A stretch of 64,000 nt of DNA from positions 186,001-250,000 of the forward strand of contig NTMA01000064.1 of NCBI GenBank assembly GCA_002917075.1, given 5' to 3'. The translations under genes were made by a program, and so were the position numbers. Under the pieces are notes generated by a model. That model ran no database searches, was not told the DNA's origin, and saw only the letters and a program-made list of their open reading frames with translations. Below, piece after piece: positions 50,023 to 61,912 of the stretch. Each line of letters opens with the position of its first letter. The first letter of the stretch is position 1. The DNA is from Hawksworthiomyces lignivorus (taxonomy: Eukaryota > Ascomycota > Sordariomycetes > Ophiostomatales > Ophiostomataceae).

Positions 50023-50250
50023 AAAGGAAATAAACAAACGAAAAAAGGAAATGGAAAAACAGAGACGCAGCTCCGAGAAAAACCCGAGCGCACTGCTGCC
50101 CTACAAACTAAACGTCTTGAGGCCCCGGAAACAAACCAAAAAAATCTCATCTTTTAACATCACGTACTTTGGTAGACTTCGTATTTTCGCCTTTCATCGT
50201 ACATTAATCCTCGACAAGCTGAGAACGCAGATAAAAGATATACAACAGAT

Positions 50251-52278
50251 ATGGCATCCAAACCATGGCAGGATGTTGTAAAGGAGAAGCTCCAAGTGCA
50301 GACTGCCGCCATCAGTTCCTTTGAAGGTAATGAAAATATCTATCGTGGCCAGTAGATTTCGCTGTCTGACTGAAACATTTGACTCATGTACGTATAGGTC
50401 GAGTAGCAATAAATGAAGCCGTGACGAGCGAGGCCGACATTGCATCACTTGTCGCTAGAGTTTCCCGAGGTGATGTCAGTGTCAAAACCGTTACAGAAGC
50501 CTATATTGCAAAGTTTGTCACATGCTTTTACCCTTCCATCGAATCCATACATACTTGGAGTGTTTCATTTACTGACCTACACAGCGCTATCGAAGCGCAT
50601 AAAAAGGTGCGACTTGCCGCCACTCGGCAAACGAGAATTTGATTTCCTTGGCTAATTGCTGGTGTTGAGATTTAGACAAACTGGTAAAGATGTGCATGAC
50701 TCTGAATAAGGCGATTATTCTGCAGCTAACAATTATACTGCAGCTTGACGGAAATTTGCTTCGAAGATGCTCTCCTGCAGGCTCAAATCTTGGACGATCA
50801 CATCGCCTCTCATAGCAAACCAATAGGGCCCCTGCACGGCGTCCCAATGACCTTAAAGGATCAATTTAACGTCAAGGGATACGACTCAACCATCGGCTAT
50901 GTTGGTCGTGCAGGTAGCCCCAAGGACGACGACGCTGTGCTTGTCAAAATGTTGAAGTCGCTGGGAGCCACCATTTTAGCAAAGACAAATCTCCCCCAAA
51001 GTATCATGGTAAGGGGCGCTACTTGTGTGCCCGCCAATTTATAGAGCTAACAACCTTTAGTGGTGTGAGACAGACAATCCTCTCTGGGGCTTGACGACAA
51101 ATCCCCTGGACCCTCGGTATACCCCTGGAGGTTCAACCGGAGGAGAGGCTGCCTTGCTTTCACTCGAGGGGAGCCTAGTAGGCTGGGGAACAGACATTGG
51201 AGGAAGCATTCGCATCCCTTCGCATATGATGGGTTTATACGGTTATAAACCGAGTGTAAGTTGGCCGAGGGCTGTGAGCGGCAAATATCTCCATCGCTGT
51301 TTGCTTTTCATTCCTGCTGAACTGACACTATTTCTAACCCTCCGTGGATAGAGCGGCCGCCTCCCCTATACTGGGGTGCCTGTGTCTACCGAAGGCCAGG
51401 AGCACGTACCTTCGTCAATTGGCCCCATAGCTCGTAGTCTCGCCTCCGTTCATGATGTTATGAAATCGCTCGTGGATCTGCAGCCTTGGACGTACGATTC
51501 TCGCTGCGCTCCGTTATCGTGGAGAGATGATATGTACAACGAAATGCTGTCTCGTCCGTTGGTAATTGGTGTTCTTACAGATGATGACGTAGTCAGGCCG
51601 CATCCACCTGTTACGCGTGTTCTGAAGGAGACTGCTGCTCTCCTACAGGCAGCTGGTCATGAAATCGTCGAATGGAGTCCAGAACTCCATAAAGAACTCG
51701 TCGCTGCTATGGATAGCTTCTACAAAGCGGATGGCGGCGAAGACATTCGACGAGATATGGCCAAAGGTGGAGAGCCGTACATCCCGCATGTAGAGAGACT
51801 GGTCAACCTAGGCCAGGCGATTTCGGTATATGAATACTGGCAACTCAACCGGCTGAAGTGGAAGTACCAGCAGGCATACTTGGAAAAGTGGAATAATTTC
51901 CGGTCTCCTGTCTCGGGGAAGCCCGTTGACGTCGTTTTGATGCCGCCTATGCCACACCCAGCGACACCGCACAAAGGCTGCCGCTGGGTGGGCTATACCA
52001 AAGTATGGAATGTATTGGATTACACCGCACTTGTTATCCCTGCTGGTAAAGTGAGCAGCGAAGATGCCGATGCAGAATGGAACTACTCTTCTCGGAGCGA
52101 GATTGATGAATGGAACGCCAAGCTGTGGACCGATAACAAACATGACATGATCAATCTTGAGTTGCCCATAGGCGTGCAAATAGTTGGACGTAAACTTGAA
52201 GATGAAAAGGTGCTTGCAGCTGGGAAGGTGATTGATTCTGTTCTGAAAGCATCAAAAGCGCAGCAGAAGACTGTTTAA
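50251..52278 (+). CDS. Amidase (acetamidase/AmdS-type amidase-signature enzyme) with 8-nt micro-exon
   Basis: It hydrolyses an amide to acid plus ammonia or amine in the cytosol. The model is join(50251..50326, 50398..50512, 50585..50606, 50676..50683, 50744..51008, 51061..51255, 51352..52278), giving 535 residues. The 22-nt exon 3 and 8-nt exon 4 (acaaactg) together rebuild the conserved AIEAHKKTNCLTEICFEDAL segment; no alternative keeps it. Catalytic residues are Lys112 in PMTLKDQFNV, Ser187 in PGGSTGGEAALLSLEGS and nucleophile Ser211 in GTDIGGSIRIPS, with the 24-residue Ser-Ser spacing typical of the family. GLYGYKPSSGRLPYTG is rebuilt by intron 6, and ELPIGVQIVGRKLEDEKVL closes the fold. 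It is divergent from the phenol hydroxylase and convergent with the imidase-like gene. Confidence 0.9.
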
Positions 52279-52375
52279 GATGCAGCGGGATTAGATAACT
52301 AAGAAATACAGCTTTGTTATATCCACAACTATTTAGGTAGTAATCTTTTATGAAGTTGCGAGTTTAATTCCAATA

Positions 52376-53532
52376 TCACATTGTTCCATCAGCTAGCTTC
52401 TTCATGACTTCTTCTGGCGAAGCAGGCATTATTGCCCCCTCCGGTGGTGCATTCTTGCTCTTGAAATAAGTCGCCATCTGTAAATGTTAGACAGTTTCGT
52501 AGCATTGTTCGGGAATATGAAACTTAGCGACATACCTCTCCCAGTGTCATCCATTCAACACCTTCGTGTTTATTAATATGTTCGATCAGTCTGGCACTTG
52601 GTTAGAATCTTGGTTTTTTAATTGAAACGGCTGCCGTGCAAGTTCTCCATGGGCTGATAATTTGAAATACCTCTCATGCATAAGCAATACGTGTGGTCGC
52701 CCGGAAACGTCTGGGTGAATCGTCATGGGAAAGATGAATTCATCGTATTCCCTGTAGAAGTAGTCAAAATGGTCTCTCCAGATGTCTTCGACATCCCTCG
52801 GATTCACCCAGCCGTGAGAATTTGCCGATTTCTTCATGAACATCATCGGTGGCAGATCATCAATGTACCAGGAGCCTGGGATCTCGACCAAGCCAGTCTC
52901 TTTTCCCTTGACCAGCGGCTTCATCCACTCCTCTGCCTTTTTCGAATAGTCAATCTTGGTCCAAGTATCTCCTGTGCGAAGCCAGTACATCTGGCAGTCA
53001 TGGTGGCTCATCGAATGATCGTACTCAATGCCGTACTTGAGCATCAGTTCAGTGCCCTCCTCGCTTGTCTCCCACCATGGCGCCACACTTCCACGCGGCG
53101 GCTTTCCACAAAACTCAGTGAGCATGCGGAATGTCTTGTCCAGTACGTCCTTTTGCTGCTCCATTGTCATGTCGACTGGGTTCTCGTGGCTGTATCCGTG
53201 CAGCCCAATTTCGTGGCCGGCATCGCGTACCATTGCGCACTCTTCTGGGAACGTCTCCAGGCTGTGGCCCGGGATAAACCACGACGCCTTGATGTTGTAC
53301 TTTTCAAATAGCTTCAAGAGCCGCCGTGTGCCAATAGTGCCAGCCCACAAGCCGCGGCTAATGTCGGACGTGGAATCTTCGCCGCCATATGAGCCCAACC
53401 AGCCTGCGACGGCGTCGATATCTACACCGAAGCTGTGAAGTTAGCGAGAATAGAAAATACGGAAATGGTGGCCTCTGCAACGCGGATTAATATGACTATA
53501 GCTTACCCTACGAGAACCTTCTTCTTTCCCAT
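52376..53532 (-). CDS. NodB-fold polysaccharide deacetylase / cyclic-imide-hydrolase-like (HpPgdA-type)
   Basis: This metal-dependent deacetylase-fold hydrolase has the model complement(join(52376..52477, 52536..52590, 52671..53432, 53507..53532)), giving 314 residues. The first exon encodes nine residues; splicing yields [21 protein letters not shown]. Metal ligands are Asp in VDIDAV and the His pair in [29 protein letters not shown] and [19 protein letters not shown] follow. This set matches the branch that includes Helicobacter PgdA and bacterial cyclic imidases rather than secreted fungal chitin deacetylases. There is no signal peptide, which also argues against cell-wall chitin as substrate. 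Next to an amidase it could open a cyclic imide or ureide whose product the amidase finishes; this is inference. Confidence 0.85.
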
Positions 53533-54114
53533 TTTCGAAGCTTAATAAGTGCCCTTTTATTGACTTATGACGTTGAGATTATCAGCTTGAGTTACCTGAC
53601 GTTGACTCTAAATTGAGCTTGACGGAGCTTGGCGAAGCTTGATGCTTAACAATTAGATAAAAAGAAGGCTGCGTTCAAATGAGCACCTATAAAATCAATC
53701 GGGTTGGATATACGAGCCAAATCCGCGATCGGACAACCTAGCTTCTTAGCATCTCTTTCTGCTCCCATCGATGACCTCCGACAGCTCCCCTCTCTTAGAT
53801 AAGATAAACCAAGAGGTGGGATGCTGCTAAACAAAAATGGCTTAGCTGTCACGCTGATCGTTACTATTTTTTACCTAGACTCTCCCACTCTTGGGAATAA
53901 CTCATCCTCTTCGGCCGAGCATTTTCGTGTTAGCTCTTCAGATCGTAGCTCGCTCGCTAGCTGCGACGCCAAATGCTGAAGAATGCAGCCTTTAGTTAGT
54001 AGTGGGGGAGTTACGGTGTTATTTCCATCACATGTATAAACTTCCATTCAATTTCAACGATACGCTGTTGAAATCTTGTCTATAGAATATTCCAAATCGA
54101 TATTGATTTTAATC
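53533..54114. promoter_or_regulatory. Intergenic region between divergent imidase-like and SDR genes
   Basis: This 582-bp region holds the two promoters. Overlapping GCTTG/AGCTTG units (53600-53645) and a CTCGCTCGCTAGC stretch (53950-53962) are visible. No gene is recognised. Confidence 0.4.
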
Positions 54115-55020
54115 ATGAGTAGAGTATGGCCGAAACTCTGGAGCAAACATCCATGGAAAGTGACAGAATTAATAAAATACGCAGGAGAGCTAATACTGAG
54201 TTAGTTTTCTCTTAAAGGTCGAGTTGCCGTGGTCACAGGCGGTGCCAGAGGCTGTGGTCTTGCCTTTGCTCAGGGCCTAGCTGAAGCTGGCGCAGACGTT
54301 GCTGTCTTTGACGTGATTGAGCCCGTTGAAGCTTTCCACTCTATTACGACGGACTACGGTGTTAAGACAAAATCGTATCTGGTGGACGTCACATCTTTCC
54401 AGGCACTAGAGACCGGGTTCACATCCGTGGCTAAAGACTTTGATGGCAAGCTTGATATCGTTGTGGCATGTGCTGGTGTCAACAAGGATGTGGGTTTCTT
54501 GGACACCACCGAGGCAGATTTTGATCGACTACTTGGTGTGAACTGCAAGGGCGTCTATTTTGCGGCTCAGTTAGGTGCCAAGGCCATGATCCAAAATGGT
54601 ACCAAATGCGGAAGCATCATTCTGGTGGCTAGCATTGCTAGCTACATGGCCATTCGATCGCAGCGCTCATCAGCATACTGCGGTACAAAGGGCGCGGTAC
54701 GCGCCATGGTACCTCCGATCGCAGCCGAGTTAACAAAGTACGGTATCCGAGTAAATTCCATTAGCCCTGGCTATGTTCGGACGGAGATGACGGCGCCATT
54801 TCCTCATTTACTAGAAAGCTGGAAGGATGAGATCATGAACGGCCGAGTGGCCGAGCCTGAAGACATCCGAGGAGCTTGTGTGTTCCTTGCTAGTGATGCC
54901 AGCAGGTATGTTGAACTAGTTATTCATCAAACACATCTTAATATTCCAGATTACTAACGAACCAACAGCTACTGCACAGGCAGTGATATTTTAGTAGATG
55001 GAGGCGTTACGAAGTGGTGA
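54115..55020 (+). CDS. Short-chain dehydrogenase (sorbose reductase / arabinitol dehydrogenase-like)
   Basis: This classical NAD(P)-dependent SDR has the model join(54115..54123, 54205..54905, 54969..55020), giving 253 residues. The first exon encodes only Met-Ser-Arg; the join gives FSLKGRVAVVTGGARGCGLA, the coenzyme motif. A downstream ATG at 54126 is out of frame with the core and was rejected. Other motifs are VACAGVN, the catalytic Ser in LVASIASYM, Tyr161/Lys165 in AYCGTKGAV, and RVNSISPGYVRTEM. The last exon supplies YCTGSDILVDGGVTKW, the usual SDR C-terminus. It resembles fungal polyol/ketose reductases (Sou1, ArDH) but this similarity is broad. The next gene on the right is convergent. 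Confidence 0.88.
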
Positions 55021-55201
55021 TGATATGTGCAAGCAAGAGTACATTAGAAATATAAGAATATTGGCCTTTACATGTGTATTATAATGAGGGTGCTGCTTAT
55101 CTGAAATTAAAATAAAATGAAAATAAATATGAAACAGACACAATTACTGGATTCCTGATACGTATTTTTATTCACATATTCTGATTCTGATACGTCGAAT
55201 C

Positions 55202-58200
55202 CTATAGCGAGTGGTCATACTGGCTGATCATTCTCGAAGGCACCAACCCGCGAAGCACAACCACGCCGCTATGGATAATGCCCCATCTGAAACTGCTAAG
55301 GACATTCGCCATAACCCAGACCAGACCCGTAGTTTTTCGTTTGCCCTGGACGAGCATCAAATTCCAGGGCTTTGTTCCAGACATGCTCGACACCAGCTCG
55401 TCCATTTCTTTGCGTGCATCCCATATAATCTCGCTCTCGCTCTCCTCCAAATCATGCCATCCTGAATTTTTGGGTCGTGCATGATAAAACGCCCAGCATG
55501 TCAGCGTAGCTAAATAGAAACACCAGGGTACGTGAAATAGCCCCATGGCATCAAAGTTGTCCAAATTATGTGATGCGTCATGGAGAAGACAGGCTGCATG
55601 CCAAGCTGCTCTCGCTGCCGCAGCACAGCTGCGTTCTGTGCCTCCACCCGACTTTGGCATCGTATTCGCCGCTCTGGCTATAGCAGTGCCTGCGGTGGTG
55701 CCAGCAGGTCCGGAATATCCAGTATTTGGATCCGCTGCTGCACCAGCGGCAGCCCACCGCTTTACGACTCGCTCTGAATGCAAATAATCTGTACGCTGGA
55801 CAGGACGACCGAGAATATGGCGTGCACCGGCATATATTTGAATGTCCAAAAAATCGGAATTGAGGAGAATTACAGCTGAATGGTAGATTATGTTATACGC
55901 AGTCGAAAAGGTCGCAAATTCGCGAGAGGCAGCTTGCCAATCAACTTTCGAATGCTTATCTGCATAGTCATTGGCGGCATTAGTAGCCATTGACTGTTGG
56001 CTGTGCCGCTGTCGGATGGCAACATCCATGCAATAAGCATCGAAATCTGCCTTCCATAAATCATACGCATCAGAAAGCCGGTCGCGCCAGTTTGCGCCGC
56101 CGACAGCGCTTATGACACCAAGAGAAGTTTGGTCACGGCGTTGCATATCCCAAGATATAGACAATAAGCCGTGGAGTAATAGTATTCGCGAAAAGGCATT
56201 AAGAGGTAAAGACCGAGAAGTTGTAGGTGTCAGATAGGCCTTTAATGAGGTTAAAAACAAGGCTTCGGGTCCTGTCTGGGACTGGGCTACCTGCCACCAT
56301 TCTGTCGCATTGGCAGCTTCCCATAGCATTTGGCTACATGGCATGGTCAACCGCAGCTCGAAGGCTGACATACACAAACTTTGACAGAAAAGTACCGCGT
56401 GCTGAGTGTCCCACATGAAGCAGAGAAGCGCAAGTCTCTTTTTTTGCTCATCTTCGGCCCATTGTCGCCAGATGTGTTCTAGAGAGTCTGGTATACCGTC
56501 CATGTTTGATTGTGAACTATAGCTAGATTGCCCTCGCTTTGGAATAATAGGCTTTGCAGACTGACAGTCAGAGCGACGAATGAGATTAATCAGGAGGCCA
56601 TGAAAAAGATGGCTCATATCGTGCTGCATCTGACCTGCGCGAGATTTGCCGAAACATTCTACTAAAAGGATCGTCTGCAAAACCCAAAGATCGGGCTTCG
56701 CACTGAATCCTGCATGAGAGAAAATTCTTGGCCGAATTACATCGTGAATACAGACAGCAAGCTGATGAGCGTCTTTACTCGAGTATGTGGCTCCAAGAAG
56801 TAAAATAGAGAGTAACAGAAGCGGTTCCACTTGACGAGGATTGAATGTGGCTTGGTGGAGGAGGGGATATGTGGCATTGAAACGTGTGAAGTATAGATCA
56901 CAAAAGTTTTGTAGGGAAGCTGAAGTCAACAACGGATGGTCCCGGGGATTTGGATGGCCGCCAGGTATATTAGGATGGCATGTGTCTATCAAATTGAGAA
57001 GAAACTCGCTTGTTTCCAAATCCATGACCGGCAGATTTGTCGGCACTTTAATGCTTGATAGTGGCCTCTCCCACGGCAGGGGCGAATCTTGCGCCTGTGC
57101 TAGCACTTCTGGAGAGACTTTGCTTCTTTGGCCACTGGAACCTCTCTGTTGTCGATTGGAAGCTGGGGGCTCTCCAGTGAGTGGATGATGCAATTCTGTA
57201 ATCGTTTGACCTAGAATCGTGCTTTCCGCAGTGTTTCCAGTGGCATTGGATTCATGTCCGACAATTCTAGGTTGCTGAATGGTGCCAGATATAATGTTCT
57301 CGGGGCTGGCATTCGCCGGGATATGAGCTGCAGATACATTGATTTGGTGCTGTACTTCTTGCTGCTGTAGCCCCAATTGGTCCTCTTCCGAGCCTGAAGA
57401 CTGCGGTTGGAATACAACCTGCATTTGCAAGTCCTGATTCATAAGTGTTGTATCGAGCGAATCATCAATGCTAAATAGCCAGTTATAGTTTCCAGCGGTC
57501 GTATACGGCATATTAAAAGAACTCGCAGTATCTGGCTGAAAGATTTCATCAAAAAGAAAATCCTCCGATTCTTGGACGAAAGGACGCGAGTTCGAAAAGT
57601 AACTGTTGTTGTTTGATTGAATGCTGGCAGGATCTACCCAGGGACCATCCGGTGCTTGTGGCCAGAAGTTTTCCTGTAAAGACGCATGGATGGAACCAAA
57701 TGGAGCAGGTTGCTGTTCCAGTAACGTTGGGGAGACATCATCGACATCTATTGCTCCGGAACTTAATTGCCTTCCTGGGTCCGAACGCTCAGACGACGCA
57801 GGGGGGGACAAAGGACCGGTCTCTTCCTGGAAGACTGTGTTTACAATTGTTGCCGAATTATCAGACTCTTTTGAAGAGAATACTGACGGCGATGACGATG
57901 CCTCTGACTCATGGTTTGCTGAATTATGCTGCGGGGGTGATTCAAGTTGCGGCCTCTTCTGCACGACCGTGCCATCAAATGCTTTCCAAGATCGCTTTCT
58001 AGTATTGAGGACACCGTTTCCTACGCCACCGGCCTCCTCATCTCTTTGTCGGTGACGTTGTAAATGCCTTTCTACATTCAGTTAGCTATCCGGATGCACA
58101 TAAAGAGGAACCCATGGAAGCATAGCCCACCGAGAAGATCTGGCCGTTTGAAATGCGCCCGGCACCTCGGACAAGTAGCGTTGCCGTCAGTGTGATTCAG

Positions 58201-58284
58201 AGTGTGCCGTTGCAGATGCTCGGCTCTCGTGAAACGTTTGTTACAGCCCTCACGGGTGCATACAAAGTTTTTGACCGATGCCAT
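55202..58284 (-). CDS. C2H2 zinc-finger plus fungal-specific-domain transcription factor
   Basis: This is a nuclear regulator. The model is complement(join(55202..58071, 58131..58284)), giving 1,007 residues. Two tandem C2H2 fingers occupy residues about 7-62: FVCTREGCNKRFTRAEHLQRH and TCPRCRAHFKRPDLLERHLQRH; the intron interrupts the second finger and splicing restores its His ligands. A long Ser/Gln/Pro/Asn-rich region (about 80-330) is probably an activation or linker segment. From about residue 380 the fungal-specific domain appears: FCDLYFTRFNATYPLLHQATF, LLLSILLLGATYS, FWVLQTILLVECFGKS-like residues and SHLFHGLLINLIRR. This C2H2 plus fungal_trans architecture occurs in several metabolic regulators. 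With the three Zn2Cys6 genes it makes four regulators in 64 kb. Confidence 0.88.
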
Positions 58285-59067
58285 GTTTGTTTTCCTTTAG
58301 GCATGAATTCTTTAGTCGGAAGAAAGCAATTTCCCCCACCAACGGCTTCGACTTTTCTCAACGACTTGCAAGACTGAAAATTCCGCTTCTTGTTTCCTGT
58401 TGTCGGCTTCTCTGGTAGCTCAATCTCTGTTAAGCTTTTCACTTCACTTCCACTTTTGACAAGAAGCCAAGTTAACATAAACGTAAAGGAGAGAGTTTCC
58501 AATGGGGGGAGAGTTCGTCTTGGTAGACTAGTGCTCAGAGAGGGTGCTACAAACTCCACTTTTGATAAGAAACCCGATGCGGAGTCTCAAGAGTGGGGGA
58601 AATCGTCAGCGATCCCTAGATCCAGATTTGTAACCACCAATGGGCTAGTGTCATGGCGATACTGTCTCCGATGGATCTCACTGGTGCTATTTGCTAGGTG
58701 TGCTAACGCTTGAGAATGTGGTGACAGCCGGCGAATTATCGCAGGGCATGCTTTCGAGAGGGGAGCGCTATCACGGCTTCCTAGCAGTCATATGGCTCAA
58801 TGTTTGGACACCTTAATTTACTTCTTTCCAAGCTTCATTTCGCGTAAAGAATACCAATAGCTCCTAGTGAGATCCACTATCTGAACTCTGGTACGCTCGA
58901 CGTACTTAACTACGCGCGTTTAGCTCGGCGCCGATAATATCACTACAAAGCACCACTATTTGTGTCTAATATATGGTTTATGATCACCGTCTTACAATTG
59001 TAGCGGCTTCACTGCTTACTTACAACACACCGTTATTGCATAGCTCTCCAACTAGGTCAACATCAAG
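58285..59067. promoter_or_regulatory. Divergent promoter region of C2H2 regulator and flavoprotein
   Basis: This 783-bp region separates the two divergent start codons. It includes open frames without family features and no repeats. No operator is recognised. Confidence 0.4.
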
Positions 59068-60537
59068 ATGGGACTTCCTTACCGCGTTCAGGAACGAATC
59101 AAGAGAGATCCTTCTAGCAAATTAAGCGTATGCGGCTGTTATAACGTTCCCTTGATCTGTAATATATATATAAAGAAGGAAAGCCTCTAACGGATCTTTT
59201 TACAGGTGATTGTTGTCGGTGCAGGTTTAGGGGGCCTCGGCGCTGCAATTGGTATTCTGCTTGCGGGCCATGATGTCACAGTATTGGAGTCTGCTTCTGA
59301 GATTGGTGAAGTCGGTGCCGGTATCCAGGTGCTTCCCAACTCTGCCCGCGTTTTATATTCCTGGGGCATGAAAGATGCCCTCGAAAAATACGCGACATGG
59401 CCACGAAAATGCAACTTCATAGGCTGGAAGGGAAACAAGCTTTCTGAAATGGACTACCACGCCTATGCGAAAGCTGCCGGTGGTCCCTTCATGGATTTTC
59501 ACAGAGCAAACTTACACAAGTGCCTTCTCGATCGTGCCATAGAGCTGGGTGCTAAGTTGATGACGAAATCCAAAGTTGAGACCCTGACCATCTCCGACGA
59601 CAAGATGAGCGCTATTGTAACCATTGCGGATGGCCGCACGATGATTGCAGATTTGGTAGTGGGGGCAGATGGAATCAATTCGCGACTCCGGGAGATTTTA
59701 CTCGGCCGCATTGACCCACCGATGCTGACTGGCGATCTGGCATATCGGCTATTGTTGAATACAAAGGAGATGCTCAAGGACCCAGAGCTTCGAGATTTTG
59801 TGGAGAATCCGCAGGTGAACTATTGGATCGGTCCAGATGCCCATGCCGTCAGCTATGTACTGAGAGGCGGCGAGCTTTTCAATATGGTTCTGCTGGTCCC
59901 CGACGACATCCCTCCCGGCGTGTCAACACTTGAGGGAAACGTGGAGGAAATGCGCGCTCTGTACAAGGACTGGGACCCCCGCATCCCCAAGCTCCTCAGC
60001 CTCTGCGAATCTGTTCTCAAGTGGCGCCTCTGTATTCGTCCAAATCTCGAGCCTACATGGTCGGATCCGTCAGGCGCGTTTACTCTTCTCGGTGATGCCG
60101 TGCATGCTACCCTCCCATACCTAGCCAGTGGCGCTGGGATGGCTCTCGAAGACGGCGGGCTCCTCGGCCTCTGCTTGGGCCGCATCAAAGACAAGTCTGC
60201 AGAGTCAAAGAAATTAGCGCTAAAAGTATACGAAGACTGCCGGCGGGAGCGGACGGAGAAAATAGTAGCACGCGGTTCGTATAATCAATGGATTTATCAC
60301 TTGCACGACGGTGAGGAGCAGCAGAAACGCGACGATCTTTTCAAAGAGTTCGAGGAGAAAGATCGTCAATGGATGAGCGAGACAGGTTATACGCTTCCAT
60401 TATCCCCTGAAACTGGAGATGATCCTTTCCCATGGAGATATCACGGTGTTGGAAGGTGGCTCCTGACGTATGACATGGAGAGAGATATTAACAGCAAGTG
60501 GCCGGAAGACAATGGTGTCATACGAGCGAATATCTAG
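59068..60537 (+). CDS. FAD-dependent monooxygenase, salicylate-hydroxylase-like
   Basis: This single-component flavoprotein hydroxylase is expected to use NAD(P)H and oxygen on an aromatic acid. The model is join(59068..59127, 59206..60537), giving 463 residues. Exon 1 supplies a 20-residue leader and the join begins the FAD fold: VIVVGAGLGGLGAAIGIL, then VLESASEIGEVGAGIQVLPN, the DG motif VGADGINSRLR, and the second FAD motif LLGDAVHATLPYLASGAGMALEDGG. This arrangement is that of the salicylate 1-hydroxylase / 6-hydroxynicotinate 3-monooxygenase group. No signal or anchor is seen. Its substrate is unknown; similar proteins also occur in secondary-metabolite clusters, so an aromatic catabolic role rests on the neighbourhood. 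Confidence 0.88.
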
Positions 60538-60757
60538 AACCATATCTGTTGAGAATGCGTACACTATGTATAAAAGGCTTGAATAATATATCCATTGTTT
60601 GTAACTTCGCACTCCCGTTGTGCCTTTGTTCTTGGGTTATGATCTCCCGCCGTCTTAGATAAAACACAAGTCTCAAGTAAGAAAATAATTTTAGAAGAAT
60701 ATTGTCTATTTACATTATGTTCTGTGTACAAGTCTGTATTCAAAGCTATATTCTAGT

Positions 60758-61912
60758 TTACACTGCCACGGCTGCACTTGCAGACTTCTCCAAGCCTTGC
60801 TTGAACTTTTGGGCGCGTCCGTAAGATTCTGCGTAGGCACTTGATACAGCTTCCTCCACCGTGATAGGCGGAAATTTGCCTTCTTCACCAGGTGCCACAC
60901 AGCTGGAAATGCATGTAACCAAATAGTCGGGGTTTCCCGAAATAAAAACGGGGATGGAATATCGTTCCTTTCCTGATTTGTTGATCACCCGATGAACGTT
61001 ACTCTTATACATCTCGTTTGTCCATCTTTGCATCAGATTGCCAAGGTTGACCACATAGGCCCCCTTTTTGGGTTCAACCTGTCCGTTGTTAGCAAAGTGG
61101 TGCGGTGCAAAAATATTGCCATTTTATCTGACGGATCGAAACTACTCACATCAATCCAGGAGTCGTTGTTCTTGTCCCATACTTGAAGGCCATCAACTTC
61201 ATCTTGGAGCAAGAGCGTGATGGCGCCGAAATCTGTATGAGCACCGATGCCTCGCGTGAGTTTTTCATCACTGTCAGGGCTCTGCGTAGGATAATGGAGA
61301 AGGCGCATGGTTGCCACAGCCCCAGTCATGAACTCGCCAAAGAAATCTTCTTTCAGATCCAGAGACAAGGCGATCGCTTTCAGGACGTCTGACGCGAACT
61401 TTACAGTTGCTTGATAGTATGCCGTCGTGGCAGATTTGAATTCATCCAGCTCGTTTCCAAATGCGCTTGGCCATTCGTTCGGGCCGCTGTTTAGCTTCTT
61501 GTTGATAAAATAAGGATGCGTTGTCGGAATGTCTTCCCCGATATAAAAACCCTCCTTTAATTCGGGTTGCGTGCCGACTTCTAAGATCTGGGATCGTAAC
61601 ATCTCGTACCCACGGTTCCAGGTGTTGTTATCTTTGCTGCACTTCATTTTCTCGTCCTGTGGCAGGTCAAAGAACTTCTTGCTCCATTTCATGGCGTTCT
61701 CCTGCAGCGTAATATCTACACCGTGGCCTACGATCTGAAAGAAACCGTTGATGCCGCATTGTGTACGGATCTGGTTGACCAACGCACTCTTCTCGGCCGG
61801 ATCAGAAGAGTAAAATTCTTGGTATATTATCAGCGCAAGAAGTTACAGCATTCGACTTAGTTCAACGCTACCTACTTGAAAAGTCAATAATGGGAATAGT
61901 AGCAGCCGCCAT
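60758..61912 (-). CDS. 2-oxoglutarate/Fe(II)-dependent dioxygenase (IPNS-like fold)
   Basis: This cytosolic non-heme iron oxygenase has the model complement(join(60758..61078, 61150..61817, 61876..61912)), giving 341 residues, the normal length. The N-terminal DIOX_N region is IPIIDFSKFYSSDPAEKSAL (rebuilt by intron 1) and NGFFQIVGHGVD. The iron ligands are His206 and Asp208 (AHTDFG) and His264 (SNVHRVI); Arg274 with Ser276 (RYSIP) binds 2-oxoglutarate. The family covers hydroxylation, desaturation and ring closure on many substrates; nothing here indicates isopenicillin N synthase activity. It is convergent with the flavoprotein gene (220 bp apart). Confidence 0.9.

Larger units (their letters stand above)
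49316..50250. promoter_or_regulatory. Divergent promoter region of phenol hydroxylase and amidase, with assembly gap
   Basis: This 935-bp region contains the N gap and homopolymers at 49904-50022 and the inverted pair at 49547-49567 (separate entries). I see no gene; the 129-codon open frame across the gap is poly-A artefact. Confidence 0.5.

Noticed and set aside
49892..50281. 129-codon open frame beginning in poly-Lys/poly-Phe
   Set aside because: It is created by homopolymers around the N gap and ends in the amidase leader; not a gene.
54126..54228. Alternative SDR start at the ATG at 54126
   Set aside because: It is out of frame with the SDR core and no GT..AG intron of the needed phase was found, whereas the ATG at 54115 with intron 54124-54204 gives the family N-terminus.
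43618..61912. Beta-lactam biosynthesis cluster (C45 acyltransferase-like gene plus an IPNS-fold oxygenase)
   Set aside because: No ACV synthetase or other NRPS is present, the 2OG enzyme has only generic family motifs, the C45 protein lacks a peroxisomal tail, and the two genes are 16 kb apart among degradative genes.
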